A stretch of 64,000 nt of DNA, from NCBI RefSeq assembly GCF_030145145.1, contig NZ_JAQYWD010000004.1, positions 1-64,000 of the forward strand, in the 5' to 3' direction. Shown here piece by piece: positions 8,734 to 19,500 of this stretch (position 1 is the stretch's first letter; every line of letters begins with the position of its first letter). This DNA comes from Desulfobacula sp. Lineage in GTDB: Bacteria; Desulfobacterota; Desulfobacteria; Desulfobacterales; Desulfobacteraceae. Position numbers and translations under genes: made by a program. The notes beneath the pieces were generated by a model that worked only from the letters and a program-made list of their open reading frames with translations, had not been told where the DNA came from and did no database searches.

Positions 8734-9880
8734 CCATGAGATTGATGCTCATGGTGATTTTGAATTTTGCAGTACCAGTCAAAGAAAATTAAATTATTCG
8801 ATTACCATTCCCCCCCAAAAAACAGAAGGCCTTGTTGTTTATATTGCAGGATTCGGAGCCGATGCCGGATCCTACCGTGAGAATTTTCAAAAACACATCT
8901 CCAGCAACTATCCATTGGCCTGTCTAGCTGTTGATTACCATTGTTTGTTTGCACGGCCCCAAAATGGTGCAACTGTCAGTATAGAACCAAATATCATGAA
9001 ACTTCTACGTTCAATCACGGACTGCATGACTGATGAGACGGTTGAGGAGGTTCTTTTAAAATTAAGTAAAATAAAAGCCAACCCCACAAAACCTCTCACG
9101 ATTCCGGGAACCATATACCCTAAAAAAAACGAGTATCAAAATTTTGGTATTCTTCCGGCCCTGGATAATATTTATGCCATAAACGATGTCTTCAAAAAAT
9201 ATCCCACTATCCCTATAAAAATTTATGCCATTGGAAGCTCTTATGGTGGATATATAGCCAATTTAGTATCCAAATTCGCTCCTTCCACGCTGAATGCAGT
9301 ATTTGACAATTCTTCCTGGGCTTCACCCAATGGTAGATATCTTATTGGACATGAACTTGGATATCCAGAGTATTCCCAAGTGCATTCTCCCAACATTATA
9401 CTCGAATTGAATGTTATATCCCCCTGGTCTCATCTTCCATTCATGCCCAATGCTTTTTGCAAAAATAAAGTACTCATTCGATCTTTTCCCGAAAATCATA
9501 TAGATATTATGAGTGACATCGGAAAACAAAAAACAATTTACCGTTTTGTTCATGCTGAAAATGATCCTATTGCAAACACAAGCCAAAAGGTTGCATTTGC
9601 GGAAAAATTAAAAAAATCAGGATTCAATGTCCAGATCAAGGTATACTCCAAAGCTGATATTGACGGGGTTTATATAAAAACAGCCGATCATGGAATGGGG
9701 CTTTCCATGAGAAAATTCTTTTCAAATTATTACGGCAGTACCCAAAAGGATATAAAAAAAGATCAAATGATAGACATTGATTTTGAGCATTCAATTCATT
9801 TTAAATGTGACGCACAAAAATATACAATTTCATATAATGGAAAATCTCAGCCTGTCTGTAGCATTTCCGATTGCCATTAG
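8720..9880 (+). CDS. DUF2920-family alpha/beta-hydrolase-like protein
   Basis: About 386 aa if translation starts at the ATG at 8720, which has a GGAAA site; the frame is open further upstream (ATG at 8714), but that overlaps the methylase out of frame. The sequence has an alpha/beta-hydrolase outline: VVYIAGFGADAGSY, a nucleophile-elbow-like IGSSYGGYIANL (GSSYGG), and a late AENDPIANTSQKV followed by DHGMGLS that could hold the Asp and His. DUF2920 proteins occur in flagellar glycosylation islands, including those of Campylobacter; their role is unknown. Removal or transfer of an acyl group on the glycan is a reasonable guess. Confidence 0.7.
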   Translation: MQIFNHEIDAHGDFEFCSTSQRKLNYSITIPPQKTEGLVVYIAGFGADAGSYRENFQKHISSNYPLACLAVDYHCLFARPQNGATVSIEPNIMKLLRSITDCMTDETVEEVLLKLSKIKANPTKPLTIPGTIYPKKNEYQNFGILPALDNIYAINDVFKKYPTIPIKIYAIGSSYGGYIANLVSKFAPSTLNAVFDNSSWASPNGRYLIGHELGYPEYSQVHSPNIILELNVISPWSHLPFMPNAFCKNKVLIRSFPENHIDIMSDIGKQKTIYRFVHAENDPIANTSQKVAFAEKLKKSGFNVQIKVYSKADIDGVYIKTADHGMGLSMRKFFSNYYGSTQKDIKKDQMIDIDFEHSIHFKCDAQKYTISYNGKSQPVCSISDCH

Positions 9881-9923
9881 AATAAATCAAATAGCATCAG
9901 CATCCATAAAAAAAAATATAATT

Positions 9924-12900
9924 TTAAAGCAGACTGTTCAAATTCGCCCTGGCTTGAAAATTATCCGGCTTGAGTTCAAGAAATTGCTTATAATATAAAA
10001 TGGCTTCATCAAGCATACCAACTTCTTGGCAGGCAGCCCCAAGATTATTTAATGCGTCTGCGTAACCAGGATCGATTTCAAGGATCTTTTTATATGAATC
10101 CATTGCTTCAAAAAATCTGTTTGATAAATGATAGGCATTGCCAAGGTTGTTTAATGCATTTAAAAAGTCAGGTTTGATTTCAACCGCCCTTTTATATAAA
10201 GCAATCGCCTCATCAATTTTTCCTTGATCCTGCAGCACTATCCCCAAATTATAATACGCCGGATAATATTCAGGAACGATTAACAGGGTTTGTTCATAAC
10301 ATGAAATTGCCCTGCTCAGTGCTCCCAGTTCTTTTAATGCAGTCCCCAGATTATGAATGACATATGGGTTAGCAGCATCCAGCAACAATGCTTTTTCATA
10401 TTTTTTAGCAGCATCTTCAAATTTGCCCTGATGAAAAAACCGATCCCCCTCCCCGGTTAATTTCATACACGCTTCAGTCTTCTTTATTTCATCTGTCTTG
10501 TTGTATCTATCTCGGAGGGGACCTTTGATCTTTTTTTGATCTTCAAAAGATTGAGCAAACGCTTTATCAATTTCAAATGCTTTTTTATAATGGGAAACCG
10601 CTATATCATTTTTCCCCATATCAAAGAGCACTTCCGACAATAACAGATAATATTCGGGATTATCCTTAGAGCAGACAAGTGCCTTATGAAAATATTCAAA
10701 AGCCTTTAGCAACTCATTTGAAACTTGGAAAAATTTTCCACCGTTTTTGTAAAAACTGCCCATGGCCTGGCTGTTCAAATTATTGTACAAGTCCGGCTGA
10801 TTTTGAAATATCTGCAGCCATTGATCCATAACAGGCGAAATATCTGCAAATTTTCCAGATTCAAACCGAAAATCAACCCCTTCCATATCTTTTTTCAAGA
10901 TCTCGGATAATTCGACGTTTAACCTTGGGTGATCTGGGCAAAACCTTAACCCTTTTAAAATCATGTTTTTGGCACTGCTTTTATCCTTTTGCCAAAACTG
11001 GGTTGCATAAGCCAAGTATTCATTGCCAAGCTCAATCTTAAACCCATTGATTTTTTCTTTGAACTCTGGATCTTTATCCGCTGCTGTTTTAAAATACAGG
11101 TCTGCTTTTTCATACTCGGTATGCAGCGCTGAAATTTTTCCAAGATAAAAATTAACCTCAGCATTATCTGGATCAGAGGCAAACAGTTTCGTCAAAACTG
11201 GCTTTGCGAGGACAAAGTCACCTGATTCACAATACAGCCGGGCAAGATCCATTATCTGATCAAAATTTTCTTCCGATTGATGTATTGATTTTAAAAGTGA
11301 CCTTTCTTTTTTATGGTGCTCCACTACATTGGAAAGAATCGTTTTAAACCCTTTAATCAAATTTTTTCTTACCCGATTCACCTCCTCTAATCTTTTTAAA
11401 TTCTCCAACAGCCACTCAATATATCTGTCAGGGATATCCTGAAGTTTGTTTATCTCATACTTCATTCTCTGTGTTGCTTGAAGTGCAGTCACTGTTGCTT
11501 CATCAAAAAGACCCCAGAACCATTTTTTTTTATCTATTTTCTTGTGATATCTATCAATGTCCCCCACCTTTTTTTGAATATTTTGTGGCAAAGCATCGAA
11601 TGCTGCATACTTTTTAGGGGACGCTTTCAATTTTAACAACTGCTTGCTCAAAAAAGACGATAGATTATCCGCTTTTTTGATAAGCATATTCATCTCATTG
11701 ACCGTTTTTAAAACCGACTTGATGCTGGTAAGAAACGCATCCAGGTCGCCTATTTTGCTTTCCTTGTTACAGGTTTCCAGGCTTTTTGAAATATTAAACT
11801 CTTTTGTACAAAATTGATCCAACACTTCTTTTAAGCGCATCACATTTGTACCTTTTATGAATGCGCCACCCTCGGAGGCATTAATATATTCACCGGGTGT
11901 GGAGTGGATCATTTTTTCAAACTGATCAATATAATTAACAAATGCCCTTGAGGTTGGTACTTTCCCACCATTATTTCCGTCTACCCATATCAAACCGTCT
12001 CTATTTTTAAGAAATATAGCTGTCTGGTCATCGGATTTAAGCACGGTATGTTTGACATGATCATTCGCGCCTTCTTTTTCTGAAAAGGCAAGGTCCTGGC
12101 CTGTAAAAACAATGGGAGAGCATCCCATGATAACGGCGGCCACAAAATTAAGATGCGCCACAGTCCCCGCCCCCGGGGACACGAGATTACCCCCCAAGCC
12201 TTTGTTTATCCAATTCTCCATTGCCCCGCCCGTAAATGTCCAGTATATGTTCCGGGCCGGAAAAACCTTGGCAACTTTTTGTCCAACCCAGCTTGAGCAG
12301 ATCAAGGAAATATTTTGTGATTTTGGTGCACAGGATGCAATTTTTTCATAGGTAATATTCTGATAATCTATTGAGGTGACAAAATCAGGGGTCACCCCAT
12401 TTGCCTGCAACGCCGGCAGTGCGGCATCAACACTTATGATAACCGCCTTTTCCTTAAATTCACGTATCCGTTGAATATTCTTATCCAGAGAAGGGCCGGC
12501 AGCAACCAGTATCGCAGGGATATCCTTAAACCTGCCCTTTAAGCTGTCTATCAATGAGGTGTGATGAATCATGCTCAAAGCGCTGAGTCTGTTGGAAATA
12601 AAGGTAGCCCCATGTGACTTAAAGGTATTTGATGAAATATTCAATTGATTGGCAATGCTGTAGATGGTTTTCCCCAGTTTTTCATATCCGTCTTTATCTA
12701 AAAGACAAGAAGGGTTGTGGGTCAACATGCTGATCTCTTCAAGACGCATAGACTGTAATGCAGCAGACAGTATTTGTTCGACCTCAGGATCTGGGCCCAG
12801 ACAGATAATGACTTTTGGATCATCCAATAAACGGGAAAGATCCGTAACCCTGAGTGCCTGAAGAAAAATACCCACACAGAGTTCAAAAACAATGAGATGC

Positions 12901-13220
12901 TGGATATCTTTTCTTTTTTCTATAATTGCTAAGGGCCCGAATCCAAGCCCCATGCCTTGAAAGATGACGGTCCCTTTTGCAGTTTCAGGCACAATTCTTA
13001 AAAAATCCTGTGCATCTTTTCCAGGATCATGGATATCATGGAAAAACAATACCTGTCCGTCTTGGGTTTCAACTTTTAAATTTGGTTTCCCATTCTTCGC
13101 CATTACAATCTTTCCAACAGGCATAGAATTGACAGATTGTATTGTCTTCCAGGCATTGGGTTGGTTTTTTTTTAACAGTTTAATATTTGATTCATAAAAT
13201 TCCTGAAATTCGATCGTCAT
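9924..13220 (-). CDS. Maf-type flagellin nonulosonate transferase with C-terminal TPRs
   Basis: A 1098-aa cytoplasmic protein. Residues about 1-450 are the Maf / DUF115 (6-hydroxymethylpterin pyrophosphokinase-like) unit: FQGMGLGFGPLAII, ILVAAGPSLDKNI, ISVDAALPALQANGVTPDFV and FTGQDLAF are typical. The middle is helical. TPR-like helices follow from about 650, with clear 34-residue repeats from about 950 to the end (HNLGTALKELG, YYNLGIVLQDQG, LNNLGNAYHL, LNNLGAACQEVG). Maf proteins move pseudaminic or legionaminic acid from the CMP sugar to Ser/Thr of flagellin before export. Its position between the sugar operon and fliC fits that role. The TPRs, well beyond the usual Maf length, may hold the oversized flagellin or its chaperone. 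Confidence 0.88.
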   Translation of the reverse strand: MTIEFQEFYESNIKLLKKNQPNAWKTIQSVNSMPVGKIVMAKNGKPNLKVETQDGQVLFFHDIHDPGKDAQDFLRIVPETAKGTVIFQGMGLGFGPLAIIEKRKDIQHLIVFELCVGIFLQALRVTDLSRLLDDPKVIICLGPDPEVEQILSAALQSMRLEEISMLTHNPSCLLDKDGYEKLGKTIYSIANQLNISSNTFKSHGATFISNRLSALSMIHHTSLIDSLKGRFKDIPAILVAAGPSLDKNIQRIREFKEKAVIISVDAALPALQANGVTPDFVTSIDYQNITYEKIASCAPKSQNISLICSSWVGQKVAKVFPARNIYWTFTGGAMENWINKGLGGNLVSPGAGTVAHLNFVAAVIMGCSPIVFTGQDLAFSEKEGANDHVKHTVLKSDDQTAIFLKNRDGLIWVDGNNGGKVPTSRAFVNYIDQFEKMIHSTPGEYINASEGGAFIKGTNVMRLKEVLDQFCTKEFNISKSLETCNKESKIGDLDAFLTSIKSVLKTVNEMNMLIKKADNLSSFLSKQLLKLKASPKKYAAFDALPQNIQKKVGDIDRYHKKIDKKKWFWGLFDEATVTALQATQRMKYEINKLQDIPDRYIEWLLENLKRLEEVNRVRKNLIKGFKTILSNVVEHHKKERSLLKSIHQSEENFDQIMDLARLYCESGDFVLAKPVLTKLFASDPDNAEVNFYLGKISALHTEYEKADLYFKTAADKDPEFKEKINGFKIELGNEYLAYATQFWQKDKSSAKNMILKGLRFCPDHPRLNVELSEILKKDMEGVDFRFESGKFADISPVMDQWLQIFQNQPDLYNNLNSQAMGSFYKNGGKFFQVSNELLKAFEYFHKALVCSKDNPEYYLLLSEVLFDMGKNDIAVSHYKKAFEIDKAFAQSFEDQKKIKGPLRDRYNKTDEIKKTEACMKLTGEGDRFFHQGKFEDAAKKYEKALLLDAANPYVIHNLGTALKELGALSRAISCYEQTLLIVPEYYPAYYNLGIVLQDQGKIDEAIALYKRAVEIKPDFLNALNNLGNAYHLSNRFFEAMDSYKKILEIDPGYADALNNLGAACQEVGMLDEAILYYKQFLELKPDNFQARANLNSLL

Positions 13221-13278
13221 ACCCTCTCCTTGTCACATGCGATGATCGCAGTTTCAATTTTTCTCTTCTGGTAAAAGA

Positions 13279-13294
13279 CGCATTTTGTATGCCA
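13279..13294 (-). promoter_or_regulatory. Possible sigma-54 promoter of the maf gene
   Basis: The minus strand reads TGGCATACAAAATGCG. The -24 half fits the other sites in this window, but the -12 half has ATGC instead of TTGC. It lies 59 bases before the maf ATG. Weak candidate. Confidence 0.3.
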
Positions 13295-13335
13295 TGTTTG
13301 AATTAACTTTTTTGTCTAAATAAAAAAACTTTTCA

Positions 13336-13362
13336 TCAAGTTTTTGCGAGGAACACCGATAC
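13336..13362 (+). promoter_or_regulatory. Sigma-28 (FliA) promoter of fliC
   Basis: TCAAGTTT at 13336-13343, exactly 11 bases, then ACCGATAC at 13355-13362. The FliA consensus is TAAAGTTT-N11-GCCGATAA, so 13 of 16 bases agree. The predicted start is near 13369, giving a leader of about 150 bases before the fliC ATG. FliA itself is encoded at 40467-41225. Confidence 0.85.
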
Positions 13363-13407
13363 TAATCAATATTCACCCGTACGAAACGTTTGTGAAACTT
13401 TAACAAT

Positions 13408-13514
13408 AAGGAGGTAAGAATTCAACGAATAGTTTTGGATTAAAAAAACAAAAGTAATTTAATTTAGGCACTATCAGGGAAAGGATTCCCGATTAACAAA
13501 AAACATGGAGGAAC
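13408..13514 (+). promoter_or_regulatory. fliC mRNA leader with putative CsrA-binding sites
   Basis: Three GGA-type sites lie in the leader. (a) AAGGAGGT at 13408-13415, a perfect Shine-Dalgarno with no start codon behind it. (b) A hairpin with stem GGGAA (13477-13481) and TTCCC (13486-13490), exposing AGGA (13482-13485) in a 4-base loop, the classical CsrA target shape. (c) The fliC ribosome binding site GGAGGA at 13507-13512. Sites b and c are about 25 bases apart, as in CsrA-repressed flagellin leaders such as Bacillus hag. With csrA and fliW encoded in this window, I infer that CsrA represses fliC translation and FliW relieves it. Confidence 0.6.
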
Positions 13515-13518
13515 AAAC

Positions 13519-16500
13519 ATGGCACTTCGAATAAACACCAATGTGGCTGCATTAAATGCCCACAGAAACATGATCAAAAATGACAATGCATTGTCAAGCT
13601 CCCTGGAAAGACTCTCTTCTGGTCTCCGAATCAATAAAGCGGCTGATGATGCAGCCGGTATGTCTATTGCCGATTCATTAAGATCCCAGTCCATGGGACT
13701 GGGCCAGGCCATTAAAAATGCCAATGATGGCATCAATATTGTCCAGACAGCAGATGCGGCGCTGGAAGAATCCATCAATATCATCAACACCGTTAAAACA
13801 AAATCCATCCAAGCCGCCCAGGACGGTCAGACCACTGAATCCAGGGCTGCCATCCAGGCGGATATCGACAAACTCATGCAGGAACTGGATACCATTGCAA
13901 AGACGACATCCTTTAACAATCAGAAGCTGTTGTCCGGTGCCTTTACCAACAAACAATTCCAGACCGGCGCTTACACCGGAGAAACCACCAATATCACCAT
14001 TGGATCAGCAGAAGCCAATAAAATAGGGCATGTCACCACGTCCCAGCTGACCCTTAAAAATGGTGAGGCCGGAACCGTTGACCTGAGTATTTTCAGTAAT
14101 GTTCAAAACCAGACCTATAATGTTGAATCCGTGGAAGTGGCCTTTGATAATTCAAGCCAGCACTCCATGTCAGCTGTTGCCGATGCCATCAACCGGATGA
14201 GTGACACCTTGGGCGTTTTTGCCACCGCCCAGGTCTCCTCCACCTCGGATTTGAATATCCAGGGCGGCTCCACCAGCAAAGGGTTCAGCATTAACGGAGT
14301 GGGCATCGGCCAGGTGGCCGTACAAACCAATGATGCAGATGGGGCCCTGGTAAACGCCATCAACTCGAAATCTTCTTCCCACGGGGTCATGGCCGCTGTT
14401 GACACCCAGGGCAAACTGACCTTATCCTCCTTTGACGGCCGGACGATCAAGGTGGAAACCGGGGGGGCTGAAACGGAAGCTGTTCTCAGGAATTCCGACA
14501 TGACCACTGTGGGACATGTCTCCCTAATTCAGTATGGCGCCAGCGAGATCACGGTCAACAATGTGGGCGGCGGAGATGCAGTTGCCTTAGCCACGGATCT
14601 GGAAACTGACGGCAATACCACCACCACCATGGCATCCACCATGGCGGCAGGCTCCACCCTTGCTGAGAACTCCACTCTGGCAGCAGGCTGGACCACAAAC
14701 CAGACCCTGGGAGGTGATGCCTTCAACAACTCCACCATCACCACAACCCAGGATTCCAGTTTTGCTGCCGGCTCTGTAATCGTCACCGGTAGTACTCTTG
14801 GAGCCAATTCTGATATCACCGGATCTGTCCAGATTCAATCGACAAACACGACCACGGGTCAAAGTACGATTGCCAAGGGTTCCATTCTCCAGGGAGGCAC
14901 TGAAATCGGAGCAGGTACGATTCTTGGCGGTACGTTTCTCTTGAACGATTCAAAAACAACAAAAACTGCAGCGACAAGCCTTCTGAAGGAATCGTCCACG
15001 TTAACAGCCGGCTCAATTATTGGAAACGGTTCTACACTTGGCGTGGAAGTAACTGTTGCGAAAACCAGCAAAACAGATGCCCAAAGCGTTGTTGTAGCAG
15101 ATTCAACCCTGGCAGCCGGCTCACTGATCGCCTCAAACTCAGTAGTGGGTGGAACGGTTAACCTGAGGACCACCACAAGTCAGACAAATTCAAGCAGTCT
15201 TTTGAAGACCGGTTCCAGTATTGCCAATGGATCCACCATTGGCGCCAAAGCGGTTCTTGGCGCAGATTTCACACTTGCGGCAGATGCAACCACAACCATC
15301 TCCAACAGTCTGATCAAAACTGACTCCATACTGGGAAGCGGTTCTACCATTGGCGCTGAAACTGTTCTTGGGGGAAGAGTGGTACTAAATGCCGACGTTG
15401 ATACAACCTTAACCGATAGCTTTATAAAAACGGGCTCAGATATTGCGGCAGGATCTATACTGGGCGCTGGTACTATAGTGGGCGGCGACTTTTTGCTGGC
15501 CAGAACAAGTGAAACTGATGCAACAACAGCAGAGAGTTTCTTGGCTGACGGGTCAAAAATTGCCGCAGGAACTGTCCTGAAAGCCGGCACAGAGCTTGCC
15601 GATGGCCAGTATGTTTCAACAACCAGCGGCATGGCTTCTGGTATTCTTACCAAAGATTACACGACCGATACCTTTACGGTGCTTTCAAATGGCGGCATCA
15701 AATCCCTTGCCATGGGATCGAGTCTTGCCAGTGGATCAACCCTGGCACAAGGTTCATACCTTGGCGCCAATGCGATCACAGGCGCAAGCGTAACCCTGAC
15801 TGAAGACATGACCATGAAAGCCGGGTCTACTTTAAAGGCAGATTCTGCCCTTGAAACAGACTCTTATTTTTCAAAGGCCATTGTCAATAAATGGGGAAAT
15901 GTTATCAGTGCCGGTAAGGTTTTAACCGGTAACATTACCCTGAATGAAAACTCCAGTTATACCACCATCGATTCCAGCCTGATCTCAGGATCAACACTGG
16001 GCTCAGGATCTGTCATTGGCCAGGGATCTTCTTTTGCCGAAACAGCCATCACCCTTGAGAGCACCACCAATGCAACCTACACAACCTCTACCCTGACTGC
16101 CTCGTCTTCTTTGGGAGCCGGCACCACTTTGGGCGCCACCACAGAAATGAATGGTGACATGACCGTTACGGCCACAGCAGGTGTTACAGCCGGGACCCTA
16201 ACAGGCACCACCTTAGTTGCATCAGGTTCAACCCTGGGAGCAGGAATAACATTAACTTCCGGTACGACCCTGGGTTCCGGTACGGTCCTGGGTTCCGGTA
16301 CGACATTAGGCGCAGGCACAAACCTAGCGTCCGGTGCCACATTGGGAGCAGATACCGCCCTGGGTTCCGGTACGACTCTGGGCACTACGACTGCCCTGGG
16401 TTCCGGTACGACTCTGGGGGCCTTAACCGTCCTGGGTTCCGGTACGACTCTGGGCACTACGACTGTCCTGGGGTCCGGTACGACCATGGGTGACACAACT

Positions 16501-19500
16501 GCCCTGGGTTCCGGTACGACTCTGGGGGCCGGTACGGTCCTGGGTTCCGGTACAACCGTGGGTGCTGCCACTGTGCTGGGTTCCGGTACCATCATAGGAT
16601 CGGGTTCAGTCCTTGGCTCCGGTACTTCTCTGGGTGCAGGCACTACACTTGTGGCAACCATGACGCTGGGTTCCGGTACGGTTCTGGGAAGCGGCACAAA
16701 TTTGGGAGCCGGCACAACTGTGGGTTCCGGTACGACTCTGGGGGTCGGTACAACCTTAGGTTCAGGCACTGTGCTGGGTTCCGGATCAGTCCTGGGAGCC
16801 GGTACACTCATCGGTTCCGGTACGGTTTTCAATGCAGCCGTTGTCACGTCAGGAGATGAGACGCTTGCAGGAACTGCTACTGGTACAATTGGTGATAATT
16901 CAGAACTTCTTGCCGGCAGTTGGCTCAACAGTGGCGCTGTTATTGGTAATGGAGAACAATTTACAATTTCCGGTACTACCGGTAGTGCGCAAGTCAGTGG
17001 TGACGGAGCTACTACATTAAGGGCATTGGCCGCCGCACTTGGTACTATTGGGAACGATGCAGTTTATCGTCTTACCGCTGATACGACCCTGTCTTCAGGA
17101 AATATAACGGGTTTAGCTGCGGGTGCCATTCTTGTAAGTGGTTCAACACTTGAATCAGGCTCAACTTTATCAGAGAATAATATCAACCTCCAGACAGCCC
17201 TTACCCTTGATAACAATCAGTCTTTAACCCTGAAAGGCGGCGGTGCTTTAATCGCAAGTGGTGCCGAATTGAGAGGCGACGATTCTGCAATTGGTTCCGG
17301 AGCCTTATTGGCAGGCGCGGCAACGACGATTGGAAGTGGTGCCCTACTGGCAGGGGCCAATGCCATTATCGGCAGCGGTGCCGTAATACATGGGGCTGAT
17401 CTTACACTTATAGCAAATGCCACCCTCACATTGGTTGGGGACAGCACCATTGGAACCGGGGCCACGCTAAGCAACGGGACTACTCTTGGAACCGGGGCCA
17501 CATTGCACGGCGCCGGTGCCACCATTGGAAGCGGCGCTGTATTGCATGGGGCAGGGGCGACAATCGCAAGTGGCGCTACATTGCATGGCGCAGGAGCGAT
17601 TATTGGGAGCGGTGCCACATTGGGTGGGGCAGGAGCAACAATCGCAAGTGGCGCTGTATTGCATGGCGCAGGAGCGACTATTGGAAGCGGTGCCACATTG
17701 GGTGGGGCCAATGCCGTTATCGGAAGCGGTGCCACATTGGCCGGCGCCGGGGCCACTCTTGGATCTGATGCGGTGCTCACACTGGTCGGAGACAGTGTTC
17801 TTGGCGCCGGTGGAGCCACACTGCATGGAGCAGCCATGGACGTTGCCGGCACAACAACCCTAGCCGGTACCACAGCCCTTGCATCCGGGACCGTTCTTGG
17901 AAGCGGATCATCCATCAGCGCAGCTGTCACGCTCGCAACACTTAGTGCCCTTGGATCATCTATGGATCTTGCTGCAGGAACAGCCCTTGTCTCAGGGTCG
18001 ATACTCGGTTCGGGCTCCACATTTGGGGGTGATTATACCCTGAATGCAAGTGCTATCACACCAACTACCGGCACCACGACGCTGGCTGCCGGTTCAATGC
18101 TTACGGCTGGCTCAATACTTATAGCCGACTCCACATTTGGTGCAGCCATCACCGACCAGACAGGGGGAGCCAACTATGCAACCACCCTGACCGATGACAT
18201 GACCTTAAGGGCAGGGTCCAAACTGATGGATGGCACCAAGCTGACCAATGGATCCTACCTGGATTCCAAAATTGTGGTCAGCGGAACCAATGCCATCATC
18301 GATGACATGACACTGCAGGCCGGTTCACGGCTGACTGCAGGGTCCAGTCTTGCCAATGGATCCTTTTTTGATGCGGATATCACCTCAAGCGGTACGTCCA
18401 CCATGACGGATAATATGACCCTGGCAACCGACTCCAGGCTGGCCAGCGGATCGACACTGACCACCGGAAGCCGGGTTGAAGCAGATTTAACCCTTACGGA
18501 GACCACAGGCAGCCTTGAAAAAAATATGACCATGAATGCAGGTTCTCTCCTTGCCAGTGGCAGCACCTTAAGGGCCGGGTCTTCTTTTGATGCCAAGTTG
18601 ACACTGGCAAGTGCCAGTAATTTGACCCTGACCCAGGGGATGACCCTGGAAACCGGATCAAAACTGATCAACAACTCGACCCTGGAAGCCGGGTCAAAAG
18701 TGGCAGCAGAGGTACAGATCAAAAATGATCTGACAATGGAAAAAGCTGGAACCATTGCCACGAATTCCACCCTCAAGGTGTCAGATAACTTCTCGGTGGC
18801 TGCCGGCTCGACCATCGGGGGGGGGGTTACCCTTGACAAAAATGTTGCCGTCACGGCTGATTTTAATATTGCCAAGGATTCCGTCATTGCAGACAATTCT
18901 GTCCTCACGGACGGTTCCACCATTGGTGGCACCATGACCCTGGCCAATGATGAAACCGTTGATGACACCACGGATCTGCTCATGAAAGCCGGCTCCAGTC
19001 TTGCCGCCGGCAGTATGATTGCCCAAAATACCTACCTCACAAACGATGTCACGGGTTCTGACGGCACAGTGTATACGGTCGGCAGCATTCTGCAAGCTGA
19101 CATTACCACGAAGGGGTCAACTGCCATCACCAATGACATGACCCTGCAGAACGGTTCCATGCTGGCCAAAGGCAGTACGCTGGCGGCCAACAATGAGAAT
19201 ACCACCTTTGCCGACGCTGTTGCCGGTGAAGGCGTAATCAACCGGCTCTCAGACCTGAATGTCCTGACCCAGGAAGGCGCCCAGACAGCCATCTCCATTG
19301 CCGATGCCGCCTTGAAATCCCTGGACCAGAACCGGGCAAACCTGGGGTCCATCCAGAACCAGTTGTCATCCACCATCTCCAATATTTCAACCACCCGGAC
19401 AAATGTTCAGTCTGCTGAATCCTCCATCCGAGACGTTGACTTTGCGGAAGAATCCTCCAACTTTACCAAGATGCAGGTATTGCAGCAGGCAGGCACCTTT

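Noticed and set aside
14529-15653. Several minus-strand frames of about 100-157 aa opposite fliC
   Set aside because: Same repeat-driven antisense opening; the plus-strand flagellin frame is intact across the region.
16077-16928. 283-aa minus-strand frame rich in Pro, Val and Ala
   Set aside because: It is the antisense of the fliC hexapeptide array (GGTACC/GGTTCC codons read backwards). It has no start site or independent features.
16234-17754. CRISPR-like repeat array
   Set aside because: Repeats are in-frame codons of fliC with no unique spacers; they are protein repeats.
17217-18020. 267-aa minus-strand frame opposite fliC
   Set aside because: Antisense shadow of the 13-residue repeats; repetitive Ala/Pro/Val composition mirrors the flagellin codons.
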